From Paraburkholderia silvatlantica (GTDB taxonomy: Bacteria > Pseudomonadota > Gammaproteobacteria > Burkholderiales > Burkholderiaceae), in assembly GCF_003096715.1 (NCBI RefSeq), contig NZ_QEOL01000025.1, positions 62,001 through 126,000 on the forward strand: 64,000 nucleotides of DNA, read 5' to 3'. Positions within the stretch are counted from its first letter, which is position 1. Every line of letters begins with the position of its first letter. Below are positions 51,977 through 60,588 of this stretch, in pieces. The notes under the pieces were generated by a model. It was not told where the DNA came from. It was given only the letters and a program-made list of their open reading frames with translations, and did not search any database. Both the position numbers and the translations under genes were made by a program.

Positions 51977-53218
51977 ATGACTCCTGTCAGAAGGCCACTT
52001 TCGATCCTGCTCCCGCCTGCGGGTGCGGAGCGCAGTGCCTGGCTGCTGCTTGCGGCACGAAGCCTGCGCGGGATTTGTGATGGCTTCGTCGCGGTACTGC
52101 TACCCGCGTATCTCCTGGCGCTCGGCTTCGGGAAGCTCACGGTTGGCCTGATCGGCACTGCCACGCTGCTGGGCTCGGCCGTTGCGACGATTGCCGTGGG
52201 CCTGCTGGGTAGCCGTTACCCGCAGCGCGCGTTGCTGCTCTTCGCTGCCGCCCTGATGGCGGCAACCGGTATTGCCTTCGGATGCCTGTCGTCGCTCTGG
52301 CTGCTGCTCGTGGTGGCGTTTGTCGGCACGCTCAATCCCAGCTCGGGTGACGTCAGCCTGTTTCTGCCGCTTGAGCATGCACGCCTTGCCGAAGCTGCGA
52401 AGAGCGATGCCCGGACTGCGCTCTTTGCGCGCTACAGCCTCGTGGGTGGACTGTCGGCTGCGCTGGGCGCGCTGCTCGCTGCGCTTCCGGACTGGATGGC
52501 GGCGCATTCGGGCCTTTCCGCGTTCCTCGCCATGCGCGGGATGTTTATCGTCTACGCGGCAACAGGCTTCGTCGTCTTCCTGCTGTATCTCCAGCTGCCG
52601 AAGCATGAAGCGCACCCAACGGCAGCCCGGGCGCCGCTCGGCCCGTCGCGGCGGATCGTTACGCGCCTCGCGCTGTTGTTCGGCGTCGACGCGTTTGCCG
52701 GCGGGCTGCTCGTGAACTCGCTGCTGACGCTGTGGCTTCTCCAACGCTTTGGCCTCTCACTCGCGGCGGCAGGACAGTTCTTTTTCTGGTCGGGGCTGCT
52801 GAGCGCAGGCTCGCAACTGGCAGCCGCGCCAATTGCCCGCCGCATCGGCCTGCTCAATACGATGGTGTTCACGCATATTCCATCGAGCGTGTGCCTGATC
52901 GCTGCGGCTTTTACGCCTTCGCTGCCGTTGACCCTGCTGTTGCTGCTCGTGCGCAGCGCGCTGTCGCAGCTCGATGTGCCGACGCGCAGTGCCTACGTGA
53001 TGGCCGTCGTGACGCCACCAGAACGACCGGCCGCCGCGAGCTTTACGGCGGTGCCGCGTAGCCTCGCTGCGGCAGTCGCACCGACGATCGCAGGCGGTCT
53101 GCTTGGCGCTGGATGGCTCGGCGCCCCACTGATAGCGTGCGGCGCGCTCAAGATTGCCTACGATCTCGCGGTGCTCGCCGCCTTCCGTCATATCAGGTCG
53201 GACGGAGGATCATCATGA
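51977..53218 (+). CDS. MFS transporter in the chromate operon
   Basis: A 413-residue carrier from the ATG at 51977; the frame is open upstream but has no membrane sequence there. It begins LLAARSLRGICDGFVAVLLPAYLLALGFGKLTVGLIGTATLLGSAVATIAVGLLGSRYPQRALLLF and has about 12 membrane helices, with PTRSAYVMAVVTPPERPAAASFTAVPRSLA in the C-terminal half. Similar MFS genes follow chrBA in several betaproteobacteria. Its cargo is unknown. It is joined to the next gene by an ATGA overlap. Confidence 0.83.
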   Translation: MTPVRRPLSILLPPAGAERSAWLLLAARSLRGICDGFVAVLLPAYLLALGFGKLTVGLIGTATLLGSAVATIAVGLLGSRYPQRALLLFAAALMAATGIAFGCLSSLWLLLVVAFVGTLNPSSGDVSLFLPLEHARLAEAAKSDARTALFARYSLVGGLSAALGALLAALPDWMAAHSGLSAFLAMRGMFIVYAATGFVVFLLYLQLPKHEAHPTAARAPLGPSRRIVTRLALLFGVDAFAGGLLVNSLLTLWLLQRFGLSLAAAGQFFFWSGLLSAGSQLAAAPIARRIGLLNTMVFTHIPSSVCLIAAAFTPSLPLTLLLLLVRSALSQLDVPTRSAYVMAVVTPPERPAAASFTAVPRSLAAAVAPTIAGGLLGAGWLGAPLIACGALKIAYDLAVLAAFRHIRSDGGSS

Positions 53219-54258
53219 AAAGTGCGCGCGCAGGTCATCGCTTCGTTGCGCCACTCATCGGCGTGCTTTTCGCGGTAGCGGTTACTGCCGGGAGCGGTGC
53301 CGGTTGTAGCGCACGTGGAGCGGATGACGCAGTAACCGGTAACCTCCCACTGAAGCACGTGGGGGATGTACCGCTGCCCGGACGCGCGTCCCGATTCGAC
53401 TACGAAAGCTATGACGCTGGCAGGCATCTGCTGTTCATCGCGCATCTGGGGGACAGCGAAGTCGTCGTCTTTGACACACTCGCGTCGCGCGTGGTTGCGC
53501 GCATACCCGGCATCTCCGCCGTGCATGGCGTGCTGGTGGTGCCCGAGCTCTCCCGCGTCTACGCGTCGGCGACCGGCACGAACGAGATTGTCGCAATCGA
53601 CGAGCGCACGCTGAAGATCATCGCCCGCGCGCCTGGCGGGGTCTATCCGGACAGCATGGCGTACGCGCCTGGCGTGCGCAGGCTTTACGTTTCGGACGAG
53701 ACGGGACAGACGGAGACCGTGATCGATGTCCCTGGCAACCGGCGAATCGCGACGATTCCGCTCGACGGGGAGGTCGGCAATTCACAATACGATCCGGTTT
53801 CGCGGCACATCTTCGTCAACGTGCAGACGCGACGCCAGTTGGTCGAGATCGATCCTGCCACAAATGCGATTGTTGCCCGTACCGACCTGCCGGGCGCAAA
53901 AGGTAATCATGGACTGCTGATCGTCCCGGAATCGCGCCTCGCGTTGATTGCCTGTGAGGACAACGATCGCCTGCTGGTGCTCGACATGCGCACGATGAAG
54001 GTAGTCGAGGCGTTCGACGTCGGCGGCGATCCTGATGTGCTCGCGTTTGATGCTGCGCTGCACCTGGCATACGTGGCCGGTGAAGCGGGCGTCGTGTCGA
54101 TGTTCAGCGTGGGCGTGCCCCGCGTGTCGAAGATCGGAGATGGCAGGGTCGGGCCGAACGCACATGTTGTAACCGTCGATACGCAGACGCATCGAACCTG
54201 GTTCCCGCTGAAGGACGTCGAAGGGCATCCTGTGTTGCGCATCATGGCGCCGCGATGA
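53215..54258 (+). CDS. YncE-like beta-propeller exported protein in the chromate operon
   Basis: A 347-residue protein with a signal region (GVLFAVAVTAGSGAGC, Cys at residue 31 that may be lipidated). It has six or seven YVTN-type propeller blades, each about 40 residues, such as HLLFIAHLGDSEVVVFDTLASRVVARIPG, SRVYASATGTNEIVAIDERTLKIIARAPGG and HIFVNVQTRRQLVEIDPATNAIVARTDLPG. Start and MFS stop overlap in ATGA. Such propellers act in the periplasm as binding scaffolds. A link to chromate or to the MFS carrier is inferred from coupling. Confidence 0.83.
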   Translation: MKSARAGHRFVAPLIGVLFAVAVTAGSGAGCSARGADDAVTGNLPLKHVGDVPLPGRASRFDYESYDAGRHLLFIAHLGDSEVVVFDTLASRVVARIPGISAVHGVLVVPELSRVYASATGTNEIVAIDERTLKIIARAPGGVYPDSMAYAPGVRRLYVSDETGQTETVIDVPGNRRIATIPLDGEVGNSQYDPVSRHIFVNVQTRRQLVEIDPATNAIVARTDLPGAKGNHGLLIVPESRLALIACEDNDRLLVLDMRTMKVVEAFDVGGDPDVLAFDAALHLAYVAGEAGVVSMFSVGVPRVSKIGDGRVGPNAHVVTVDTQTHRTWFPLKDVEGHPVLRIMAPR

Positions 54259-54357
54259 GATTTGGTCTGACTATGCGCGCATCCATCCGGGTTTCGGCGG
54301 ATCGACTTCAGGATAGACGAGGCTCACGTGCTCATATCATCGTCCGTGCTTGCGTAA

Positions 54358-54468
54358 ATCGCGCAGCAGGTCACTACGGGGGCGCTGGTGTTGAGCGGCT
54401 GGTGGTTCGACATCGCGACTGGCGATATATACGCCTACGAACGCACGAGCCGCTCGTCGCAGGTTTAG
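54358..54468 (+). pseudogene. C-terminal remnant of a beta-carbonic anhydrase
   Basis: The frame from 54358 to the TAG at 54466-54468 reads IAQQVTTGALVLSGWWFDI, then ATGDIYAYERTSR. This fits the C-terminal end of CynT-type carbonic anhydrases (V-G-L-L-HGW-FDI-TG---Y). A stop lies directly before it and no zinc-binding motif is seen upstream, so only about 35 residues remain. The rest of the 54259-54564 gap holds nothing recognisable. Confidence 0.5.
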
Positions 54469-54564
54469 GCAGGATCGCCGTGATACAGAGGCTTTCGCGC
54501 AACTTGCGATGCGTTAGTGCGACGTACTGCGAGGCCGCACAAGACAGTCCGTTACCGCAATGTC

Positions 54565-54870
54565 TTACTGACCGAAGTAAACCGGCTTCAAACCGGTAAT
54601 AGCCGCGGGCGCGCCAGACGCTGACGAACCGCTGACCATCCCGCCGTAACTGCTCCCGCCGTTCTGCGCGGCCACGCGCGCTTCGGCAGCCTGGATATCG
54701 GCTGGATAGCTTGCGTTGTCGCCGTCACCGACGTGATAGCCAGCCTGTTCGAGCTGGACGAGTTCGGCCCGGACTTGTTCGGACGTCACGGCGCCGTTCG
54801 ATTGCGCGAACGAGAGAACCGGTGCGGCCAGGACGGTAAGGACAACGACGGTTTGAACAAGGCATTTCAT
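54565..54870 (-). CDS. DUF4148 family small exported protein
   Basis: A 101-residue protein with a signal peptide (MKCLVQTVVVLTVLAAPVLSFAQ) and the DUF4148 core VTSEQVRAELVQLEQAGYHVGDGDNASYPADIQAAEARV, ending in a Gly/Ser-rich tail. Burkholderia genomes carry many of these genes; none has a settled function, though several respond to stress. GGAGG precedes the ATG. It is monocistronic. Confidence 0.85.
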   Translation of the reverse strand: MKCLVQTVVVLTVLAAPVLSFAQSNGAVTSEQVRAELVQLEQAGYHVGDGDNASYPADIQAAEARVAAQNGGSSYGGMVSGSSASGAPAAITGLKPVYFGQ

Positions 54871-55353
54871 GATGAGCTACCTCCAACGATTGCCACGTAC
54901 GGTTCGACAAATCTTCTTTGATGCAACCGGCGTCAACGACCCATCGTTGCAGCAAAACAGGGTGCGTTCAAGCGAGCTGGCCGCACATTCGACTGACCTC
55001 GGCGGCAGGGGAACCGCCCAGTCACGCAAGCGCGAGCGGCGCCAAAACTAGCCGTTTCAATTCGCTGATTTCCTCCTGTGACGAACGAGGTCCTGCTCAA
55101 AGCAAACCTCCATGCCTTGCGCACGACTAGGTTGAACATATGCAAACGATCTGCGCTCGAGGGCTGCTGCAGCGAGTCGTGCTGGCTTGCATCGCCATGC
55201 GCTTACCCGTCGCGCGGTCTCGGCAGCGGCTCTGGCGGCAGAGCGTTCGGTATTGGGCAGTTACGACTGTATGCGCCGACCCCGTGTGCATGAACCAGGC
55301 GCCCGTCCTAAAAGAAGCCAGGGGATTGCCTTATTTAGCGGGCAGGCTCCGCC
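54871..55353. other. intergenic region, nothing recognised
   Basis: Apart from the ribosome site of the DUF4148 gene I see no gene, RNA or strong repeat here. It contains short open frames without start sites or known motifs. Confidence 0.4.
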
Positions 55354-56019
55354 CTATTGGCTCTCGATCCACTGAATTGCGAACCGCGTCAGCTCCTTGC
55401 CGCTACGGATATTCAGCTTTTCCTTGATATTGGCCTGGTGCGCTTCGATGGTCTTCACGCTCCGGTTCAGCTTCTCTGCGATATCGCGGGTGCTGAAGCC
55501 GAGTCCGATCAGGTGCAGAACTTCGAATTCCCTTTCCGAAAGATTCGCAATCTGGCCCTCGGGCTTTTTGCGTGGGACGGCAAGCGCCCGCGCCAGCTTC
55601 TCGTGCATGGCGGCGCTCATGTAGATATTGCCCGCCAGCACTTCGCGGATGGCGCTCACGACATGCTCCGTGGCCTCGAGTTTCATCAGATACCCGTTTG
55701 CCCCGGACCGAAGTGCGCGTTCGGCAAACAAGCTTTCGTCATGCATGCTGAGAACAAGGATTGCCAGATCCGGATAACGGTGCCGCAAAGTCTTCACCAG
55801 CTCGAGGCCGGAGTCCGTCTGCAGACTGATGTCCACAATGGCCATGTCGGGCCGGCATTCCATCGCCGCGAGCGCTTCTTCGGCGTTGCCCGCTGCACAG
55901 CAGACGTGCAGATCCTCCTGCAGATTGAGCAATAGCGTCATCCCGTCCCGGATGATGGGGTGGTCATCCACGATCAGGATTTGAGTCGCACGGCCTGGGC
56001 TAGCGCATTTCCTGTCCAC
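55354..56019 (-). CDS. NarL/LuxR-family response regulator
   Basis: A 221-residue regulator. Its receiver domain has D18/D19, phosphoacceptor D63 in MAIVDISLQTDSG and K113 in GYLMKLEATEHV. It ends in a LuxR helix-turn-helix (NLSEREFEVLHLIGLGFSTRDIAEKLNRSVKTIEAHQANIKEKLNI). The start is a GTG at 56019 with GGAGGG nine bases upstream. It overlaps the end of the kinase gene by 20 bases, so the two form a two-component system. Its targets are unknown. Confidence 0.92.
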   Translation of the reverse strand: MDRKCASPGRATQILIVDDHPIIRDGMTLLLNLQEDLHVCCAAGNAEEALAAMECRPDMAIVDISLQTDSGLELVKTLRHRYPDLAILVLSMHDESLFAERALRSGANGYLMKLEATEHVVSAIREVLAGNIYMSAAMHEKLARALAVPRKKPEGQIANLSEREFEVLHLIGLGFSTRDIAEKLNRSVKTIEAHQANIKEKLNIRSGKELTRFAIQWIESQ

Positions 56020-57670
56020 GGCCAGTACCCTCCGGTAGCGGATAGCTAATGGCGACGGTGGTGCCGCCCAAGCCGTTGCGGGTCACGGTGCAGGAGCCGC
56101 CCAGAAGGCTCGCCCGGTGACGCAGGTTGTGCAGTCCAAGACCCGAGGCACGCTCCATTTCTTCCGGGCCGATGCCTACCCCGTCGTCGCTGATTGAAAG
56201 CGTCTGCAGACCGCCCGCCCGCTCCAGGTCGATCCAGATGCGGTGGCCATGGCAGTATTTCAGCGCGTTGTTGACGGCTTCCTGTGCGGCACGGTACAGG
56301 TTGATCTGCAGCAGCGGGTCCAGCAAGTCCACATCTGGCGCGATCCGCAGCTTGCAATCCACGCCGTTGAGCGCGCGAGCCGTCTCTGCCAGCGCTCGTA
56401 GTGCGTCCGCAAGCCCGCCATATTCCATCGCGACCGGATCCAGGCCGTGGGCAATCCTGCGGGTCATCAACGACGCCTGTTTCACCAGGCCGACAACGAT
56501 AGCGGCGTCGGCGGCGGACGGGTGGCCCTGTGTCTTCAGTTTCTGATTCAAGGCGGCGCAGTACAGTCCCAGGCTGGTCAGGTGTTGCCCAAGTCCGTCG
56601 TGGAGTTCCTGGCCGATGAGTCTCTGCTGCTGATCGCCGATCCGGATCAGTTCCCCTTCCAGCAAACGGCGTCGCGCCATCTCCTCTTTTAGCTCGTTGT
56701 TCGCCTTCTCCAGGTCTTCGGTTCGCTCCTCGACGCGTCGCTCCAGTTCGATGCGGGCTGCCTGGAGCAGGTCATGGGCAACCTGTTCCTGAGCGCGTGC
56801 CGCCGCCAGCAACAGTCCCGTCACCGCCACGACGTTCGCGAAAGCGCACCACCTCACCAGGCTGTCCACAGGAGATTCGGCAGCAAAGGGCCCCGTGCCG
56901 TGGGTCGTGCCCCAGATGGCCACGAGAGAGACCATCAGCGTCACGATGCTGGCGCCCAGGCGATCGAAGCGCAGCGCCGCCCAGATAATGAATGGAAAGA
57001 TCGCGAGCGCTGCAGGATAGTAGCCATGCCCGGCAAGTTGCGGGGCACCGAAGATGAGGTAGCTCACCCACAAGGTCGCGGCAATGAGTCCGCACGCTTC
57101 GACAGCCCGCTGCATCGATCGGACAGGGTTCGAATACGTCAGGAAGCCGAACAGCGCCGGCGCCACGACGAGGACTCCCATCATGTCGCCAAGCCACCAT
57201 TTCAGGAAGGCTGCGGCGTACCCGGCGGCGCGCACGAGTCCCCCTCCCAGCAGGGCGGTCGTGCCGACCAGCGCACTGACTGCCGTGCTCATCACCGCAG
57301 CAAGGGCGATGAAGGCCAGCACATCGTTGATGCGCTCGAAGGTGATCCGGAATCGGGCCGCGCGGTTGAGCAATAGCGCTGCCGTCAACGTTCCCGCCAT
57401 GGAGCCGATGCCGATCGCCGCGGCCACGGCTGCAGGCACGCCTGCCGACACGTTGGCGAGGAAGGAACCCACGGCAATACCCGGCGCGACTTCGATGCCG
57501 AGTGCGAGCAGTGCAACGAGCGCGATGCCGCTGGAAGGCCATACGAGAGAGATTGCGCCGCCCACTACCGCATAGGAAAGGCCTAGCCTTGCGCCGGCGA
57601 AATACGCCAATGCAACCATTCCGGTGTGGAGGAAGAGGCTGAATCTGGAATTGTCCCGAATGGTAGCCAT
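56000..57670 (-). CDS. MASE1-domain sensor histidine kinase
   Basis: A 556-residue kinase. The ATG at 57670 with GGAAG upstream begins a cytoplasmic tip (MATIRDNSRFSLFLHTG) followed by about eight membrane helices of a MASE1 sensor (VALAYFAGARLGLSYAVVGGAISLVWPSSGIALVALLALG, and FLKWWLGDMMGVLVVAPALF). A coiled coil at about 295-335 leads to the HisKA_3 box LIGQELHDGLGQHLTSLG with H357, and a HATPase domain with EAVNNALKY, DDGVGIG and GLGLHNLRHRA. This NarX-like architecture fits the NarL-type regulator downstream. The signal is unknown. Confidence 0.92.
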   Translation of the reverse strand: MATIRDNSRFSLFLHTGMVALAYFAGARLGLSYAVVGGAISLVWPSSGIALVALLALGIEVAPGIAVGSFLANVSAGVPAAVAAAIGIGSMAGTLTAALLLNRAARFRITFERINDVLAFIALAAVMSTAVSALVGTTALLGGGLVRAAGYAAAFLKWWLGDMMGVLVVAPALFGFLTYSNPVRSMQRAVEACGLIAATLWVSYLIFGAPQLAGHGYYPAALAIFPFIIWAALRFDRLGASIVTLMVSLVAIWGTTHGTGPFAAESPVDSLVRWCAFANVVAVTGLLLAAARAQEQVAHDLLQAARIELERRVEERTEDLEKANNELKEEMARRRLLEGELIRIGDQQQRLIGQELHDGLGQHLTSLGLYCAALNQKLKTQGHPSAADAAIVVGLVKQASLMTRRIAHGLDPVAMEYGGLADALRALAETARALNGVDCKLRIAPDVDLLDPLLQINLYRAAQEAVNNALKYCHGHRIWIDLERAGGLQTLSISDDGVGIGPEEMERASGLGLHNLRHRASLLGGSCTVTRNGLGGTTVAISYPLPEGTGRGQEMR

Positions 57671-58001
57671 TTTCGCTTCCAATCCAGAAGCCGGAGTGCG
57701 AATACGCTGCGTGCTCCCAGGTGGTGAACGCGCATGGAACCGCATGTCAGTCCGCGAGCCCGAGAGTCGGTGATTCACTCGGCGCTTGTTCGCGGCCTGA
57801 CCTCTTGATTGTGGTGGCACCCACCGCGTTAATCAAACACTACACAGCGCTCGTTGTGCGCGAGCCTTTCAACAACGTCAGGTTCTCCGCCCGTTGGTGC
57901 GTGCACCGCGACTGTGCCTCGAGCCCGGCTCCGCCGTCGCGTCGATGTCGCCCGAATGGCGTCACCTGACCGGCTCTTGTTAGATCGATTCGAATCCACC
58001 C
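57671..58001. other. intergenic region upstream of the kinase, nothing recognised
   Basis: It must hold the promoter of the two-component operon, but no clear -35/-10 pair, gene or repeat stands out. Confidence 0.35.
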
Positions 58002-58031
58002 AAAAAAAACGCCGGGCTAAAAAAGCCCGGC
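58002..58031 (-). terminator. strong intrinsic terminator of acdS
   Basis: On the - strand GCCGGGCT pairs with AGCCCGGC around a five-base loop, followed by eight T (A-run at 58002-58009 on the + strand). It lies about 155 bases past the acdS stop and is the clearest terminator in the window. Confidence 0.85.
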
Positions 58032-58184
58032 GCGGAGTTCGCAGGAGAGGCAACAGGGCCCGGCCCTCCCACGACGTGTAGGGCGCCATTGTCGATGCGA
58101 TTCGCCCAGCACACCGTGATCAAAGTCAAAGAGCGTGGCGTCCGGCGGGCGCCGCCTCGCGCACCAGCGAACGCGCGCCTGAAC

Positions 58185-59201
58185 TCAGCCGTCGCGGAAG
58201 ATAAAGCTGTACGCGCTCAAAGCCGGCACGCCGCCCAGATGCGCGTACAGCACCTTCGACCCCGGCTCGAATTCGCCACGGCGCACTTTGTCGATCATGC
58301 CGTGCATCGACTTGCCCTCGTACACGGGATCGGTCAGCACGCCCTCCAACCGCGCGCACAGGCGAATCGCCTCCAGTGTGCCTTCGTTCGGCAACCCGTA
58401 CTCCGGGCCGCCGTAACGCGTGTCGAGAATCACGTCCTTTTCGCCGATATCGCGGTTGAGATCGACGAGCCCGGCGGTATGACGCGCAATGCGCGTGATT
58501 TGCGCGTGGGTCTTCTGCGGCGTAGCCGAAGCGTCGATGCCGATCACGCGGTCCGCCCGGCCATCCGCCGCAAAGCCGACCACCATGCCGGCCTGCGTGC
58601 TGCCCGTCACCGAGCACACGACGATGTAGTCGAATTTGAAGCCCAGTTGCGCCTCCTGCGCCCGCACTTCCTCGGCAAAGCCCACGAAACCGAGGCCGCC
58701 GAACGGATGCTCCGAGCAGCCCGCCGGAATCGCGTATGGTTTGCCGCCCGCCGCGCGCACGCTCTCGAGCGCCTCCTCCCAACTCGGCCGAATGCCGATG
58801 TCGAAGCCGTCTGGCACGAGCCGCACGTCCGCGCCCATCATGCGCGACATCTGAATGTTGCCTACGCGGTCGTAGACGGCGTCGGAATAGTTCACCCAGT
58901 TCTCCTGGACCAGCACGCACTTCATGCCGAGATGCGCAGCGACGGCTGCGACCTGCCGCGTCTGGTTCGACTGGATGCCGCCAATCGAGACCAGCGTGTC
59001 GCAACCTTGAGCGAGCGCGTCGGGAATCAGGTATTCGAGCTTGCGCGTCTTGTTGCCGCCGAACGCGAGTCCGCTGTTGCAGTCCTCGCGCTTCGCGTAG
59101 AGCTCGACCTTGCCGCCGAGATGCTGGCTCAGGCGCTTGAGCGGCTGGATGGGCGTGGGTCCGAACGTGAGTGGATAACGGGGGAAACGCTGGAGGTTCA
59201 T
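58185..59201 (-). CDS. acdS: 1-aminocyclopropane-1-carboxylate (ACC) deaminase
   Basis: A 338-residue PLP enzyme that cleaves ACC, the plant ethylene precursor, to 2-oxobutanoate and ammonia. The start MNLQRFPRYPLTFGPTPIQ is at the ATG at 59201 with GGAGA before it. K51 in GGNKTRKLEYL binds PLP. E295 in VYEGKSMHG and L322 in AHLGGVPAL are the residues that tell true ACC deaminases from D-cysteine desulfhydrases. Divergent from an Lrp-type regulator gene, the usual acdS-acdR arrangement. It points to life with plants. Confidence 0.96.
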   Translation of the reverse strand: MNLQRFPRYPLTFGPTPIQPLKRLSQHLGGKVELYAKREDCNSGLAFGGNKTRKLEYLIPDALAQGCDTLVSIGGIQSNQTRQVAAVAAHLGMKCVLVQENWVNYSDAVYDRVGNIQMSRMMGADVRLVPDGFDIGIRPSWEEALESVRAAGGKPYAIPAGCSEHPFGGLGFVGFAEEVRAQEAQLGFKFDYIVVCSVTGSTQAGMVVGFAADGRADRVIGIDASATPQKTHAQITRIARHTAGLVDLNRDIGEKDVILDTRYGGPEYGLPNEGTLEAIRLCARLEGVLTDPVYEGKSMHGMIDKVRRGEFEPGSKVLYAHLGGVPALSAYSFIFRDG

Positions 59202-59309
59202 CGAATATCTCCGGGAGGTCGGCTCATGCGGGACGTGGTCAACGGTCGGTGCGCGCGTGGAACGCACAACGCGATGGAGAAATGTTAGGCGGGTTGCCGC
59301 GAAATGAGC

Positions 59310-59396
59310 TTGCTAAAAAAATATCGGCAACCTACGTTTAAAGCATGAGTTTTGAACTTAGAGAACTTTTAATTTTCGAAATAAGTAAAGGACGCA
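59310..59396. promoter_or_regulatory. AT-rich divergent promoter region of acdS/acdR
   Basis: The 195-base gap between the two genes turns sharply AT-rich from about 59310. TTTCGAAA at 59374-59381 is a short perfect dyad, and AAGGA before the acdR ATG is its ribosome site. Lrp-type regulators bind such bent AT-rich DNA. No exact operator can be named. Confidence 0.45.
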
Positions 59397-59897
59397 ATGA
59401 AATTAACCAGACATTCCTCCCCTGCGCCGAATGAGCCGCCCGCACTGGATCGCATCGATCGCGCGATCCTCAGGCATTTGCAGCAGGACGCATCGATTTC
59501 CAATGTCAGCCTCGCGGCCAAGGTGAAGCTCAGCGCGCCCGCGTGCCTGCGGCGCGTGGAACGGCTCAAGGCGTTGGGGCTGATACGCGCAATCGTCGCG
59601 CTGCTCGATCCGAAGGCACTCGGCGCAGGCATGCTGGTCGTGATCGGCTTCGTGCTCGACCGCTCTACACCCGAAGCGTTCGCCGCATTCGAGAAAGCGG
59701 CCCAGAAAGTTTCAGGCTGTGTGGAATGCCACGTCGTGACCGGCGAATTCGATTACTTCATGCTGGTGCGCACGCGCGACAACGAAAGCTTCAACCAGCT
59801 GCATGCAGAGCAGTTGTTGTACTTGCCGGGCGTGCGGCAGGTCCGCAGCTTCATGGTGCTCAAGGAGATTCTGTCGACGCACGCATTGCCGCTGTGA
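59397..59897 (+). CDS. acdR: Lrp/AsnC-family regulator of ACC deaminase
   Basis: A 166-residue regulator. The helix-turn-helix is LDRIDRAILRHLQQDASISNVSLAAKVKLSAPACLRRVERLKALGLIRAIVALLD, followed by the RAM/AsnC ligand domain (VVIGFVLDRSTPEAFAAFEKA, CVECHVVTGEFDYFMLVRTRDNESFNQLH, VRQVRSFMVLKEI). AAGGA precedes the ATG. It is divergent from acdS; in related bacteria this protein switches acdS on with ACC. The assignment rests on both sequence class and position. Confidence 0.9.
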   Translation: MKLTRHSSPAPNEPPALDRIDRAILRHLQQDASISNVSLAAKVKLSAPACLRRVERLKALGLIRAIVALLDPKALGAGMLVVIGFVLDRSTPEAFAAFEKAAQKVSGCVECHVVTGEFDYFMLVRTRDNESFNQLHAEQLLYLPGVRQVRSFMVLKEILSTHALPL

Positions 59898-60006
59898 CAG
59901 CGCGCGCGAATGCGCGTCCCTCGAAAAGGATGCGTGAATTTCGCTGCGGCGCGTGGGAAATGAATCAGGATGATGAAGCAACGTGCCCGAAGGCCACGCG
60001 TTCTGT

Positions 60007-60082
<76 letters not shown>

Positions 60083-60250
60083 ATTCAGAACGGCTTCTGC
60101 GCCAGTGGGATGGCGCAGAATCGAGCAATGTCAGCTGACGGACCTGCTCGAAGAGCGGCGATTATATACGCCGCACGCGCGACCTCGCAAGCACCCTCTC
60201 GCGCCCGCCTGAAACTAAGCTGGAGTCCTTACGATTAACCGCAAAAGCAA

Positions 60251-60274
60251 AGAGCCGGCTTATGAGCCGGCTCT
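60251..60274 (-). terminator. intrinsic terminator downstream of tRNA-Leu
   Basis: AGAGCCGGCT and AGCCGGCTCT are exact 10-base arms around a four-base loop. On the - strand TTTGCTTTT follows. It lies about 90 bases past the 3' end of tRNA-Leu and before tRNA-Ala, so the two tRNAs are probably separate transcripts. Confidence 0.8.
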
Positions 60275-60360
60275 CTTGCCCCATTCGCAGCAGAAGCACG
60301 CGAACGCCATTCGTTCCAGTATCGCCACGCCGTTCCAGCGCACGATACCCGATTCAACTT

Positions 60361-60445
60361 TGGTGCCGACGGCGAGACTCGAACTCGCACAGCTTTCGCC
60401 ACTACCCCCTCAAGATAGCGTGTCTACCAATTTCACCACGTCGGC
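60361..60445 (-). tRNA. tRNA-Leu (anticodon GAG)
   Basis: The - strand gives an 85-base class II tRNA. The acceptor GCCGACG pairs with CGTCGGC, the D-arm is GTGGTGAAATTGGTAGACAC, the anticodon stem CTATC/GGTAG encloses a loop with GAG, and there is a long variable arm, T-arm GAGTTCGAGTCTC and an encoded CCA. Confidence 0.96.
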
Positions 60446-60588
60446 ATTCCAGTACGACCCGGGACTCGCCTGATCCTGCCAGATCCCGTCCACTCTCGCC
60501 TCATGGGCTCGAAGGGTCGCCATTGTATCGACTCGTCGCGCATTTTTGAAGCCCTGCGCGAAGATTTTTTGAAGCCCCGCGCCGACGC

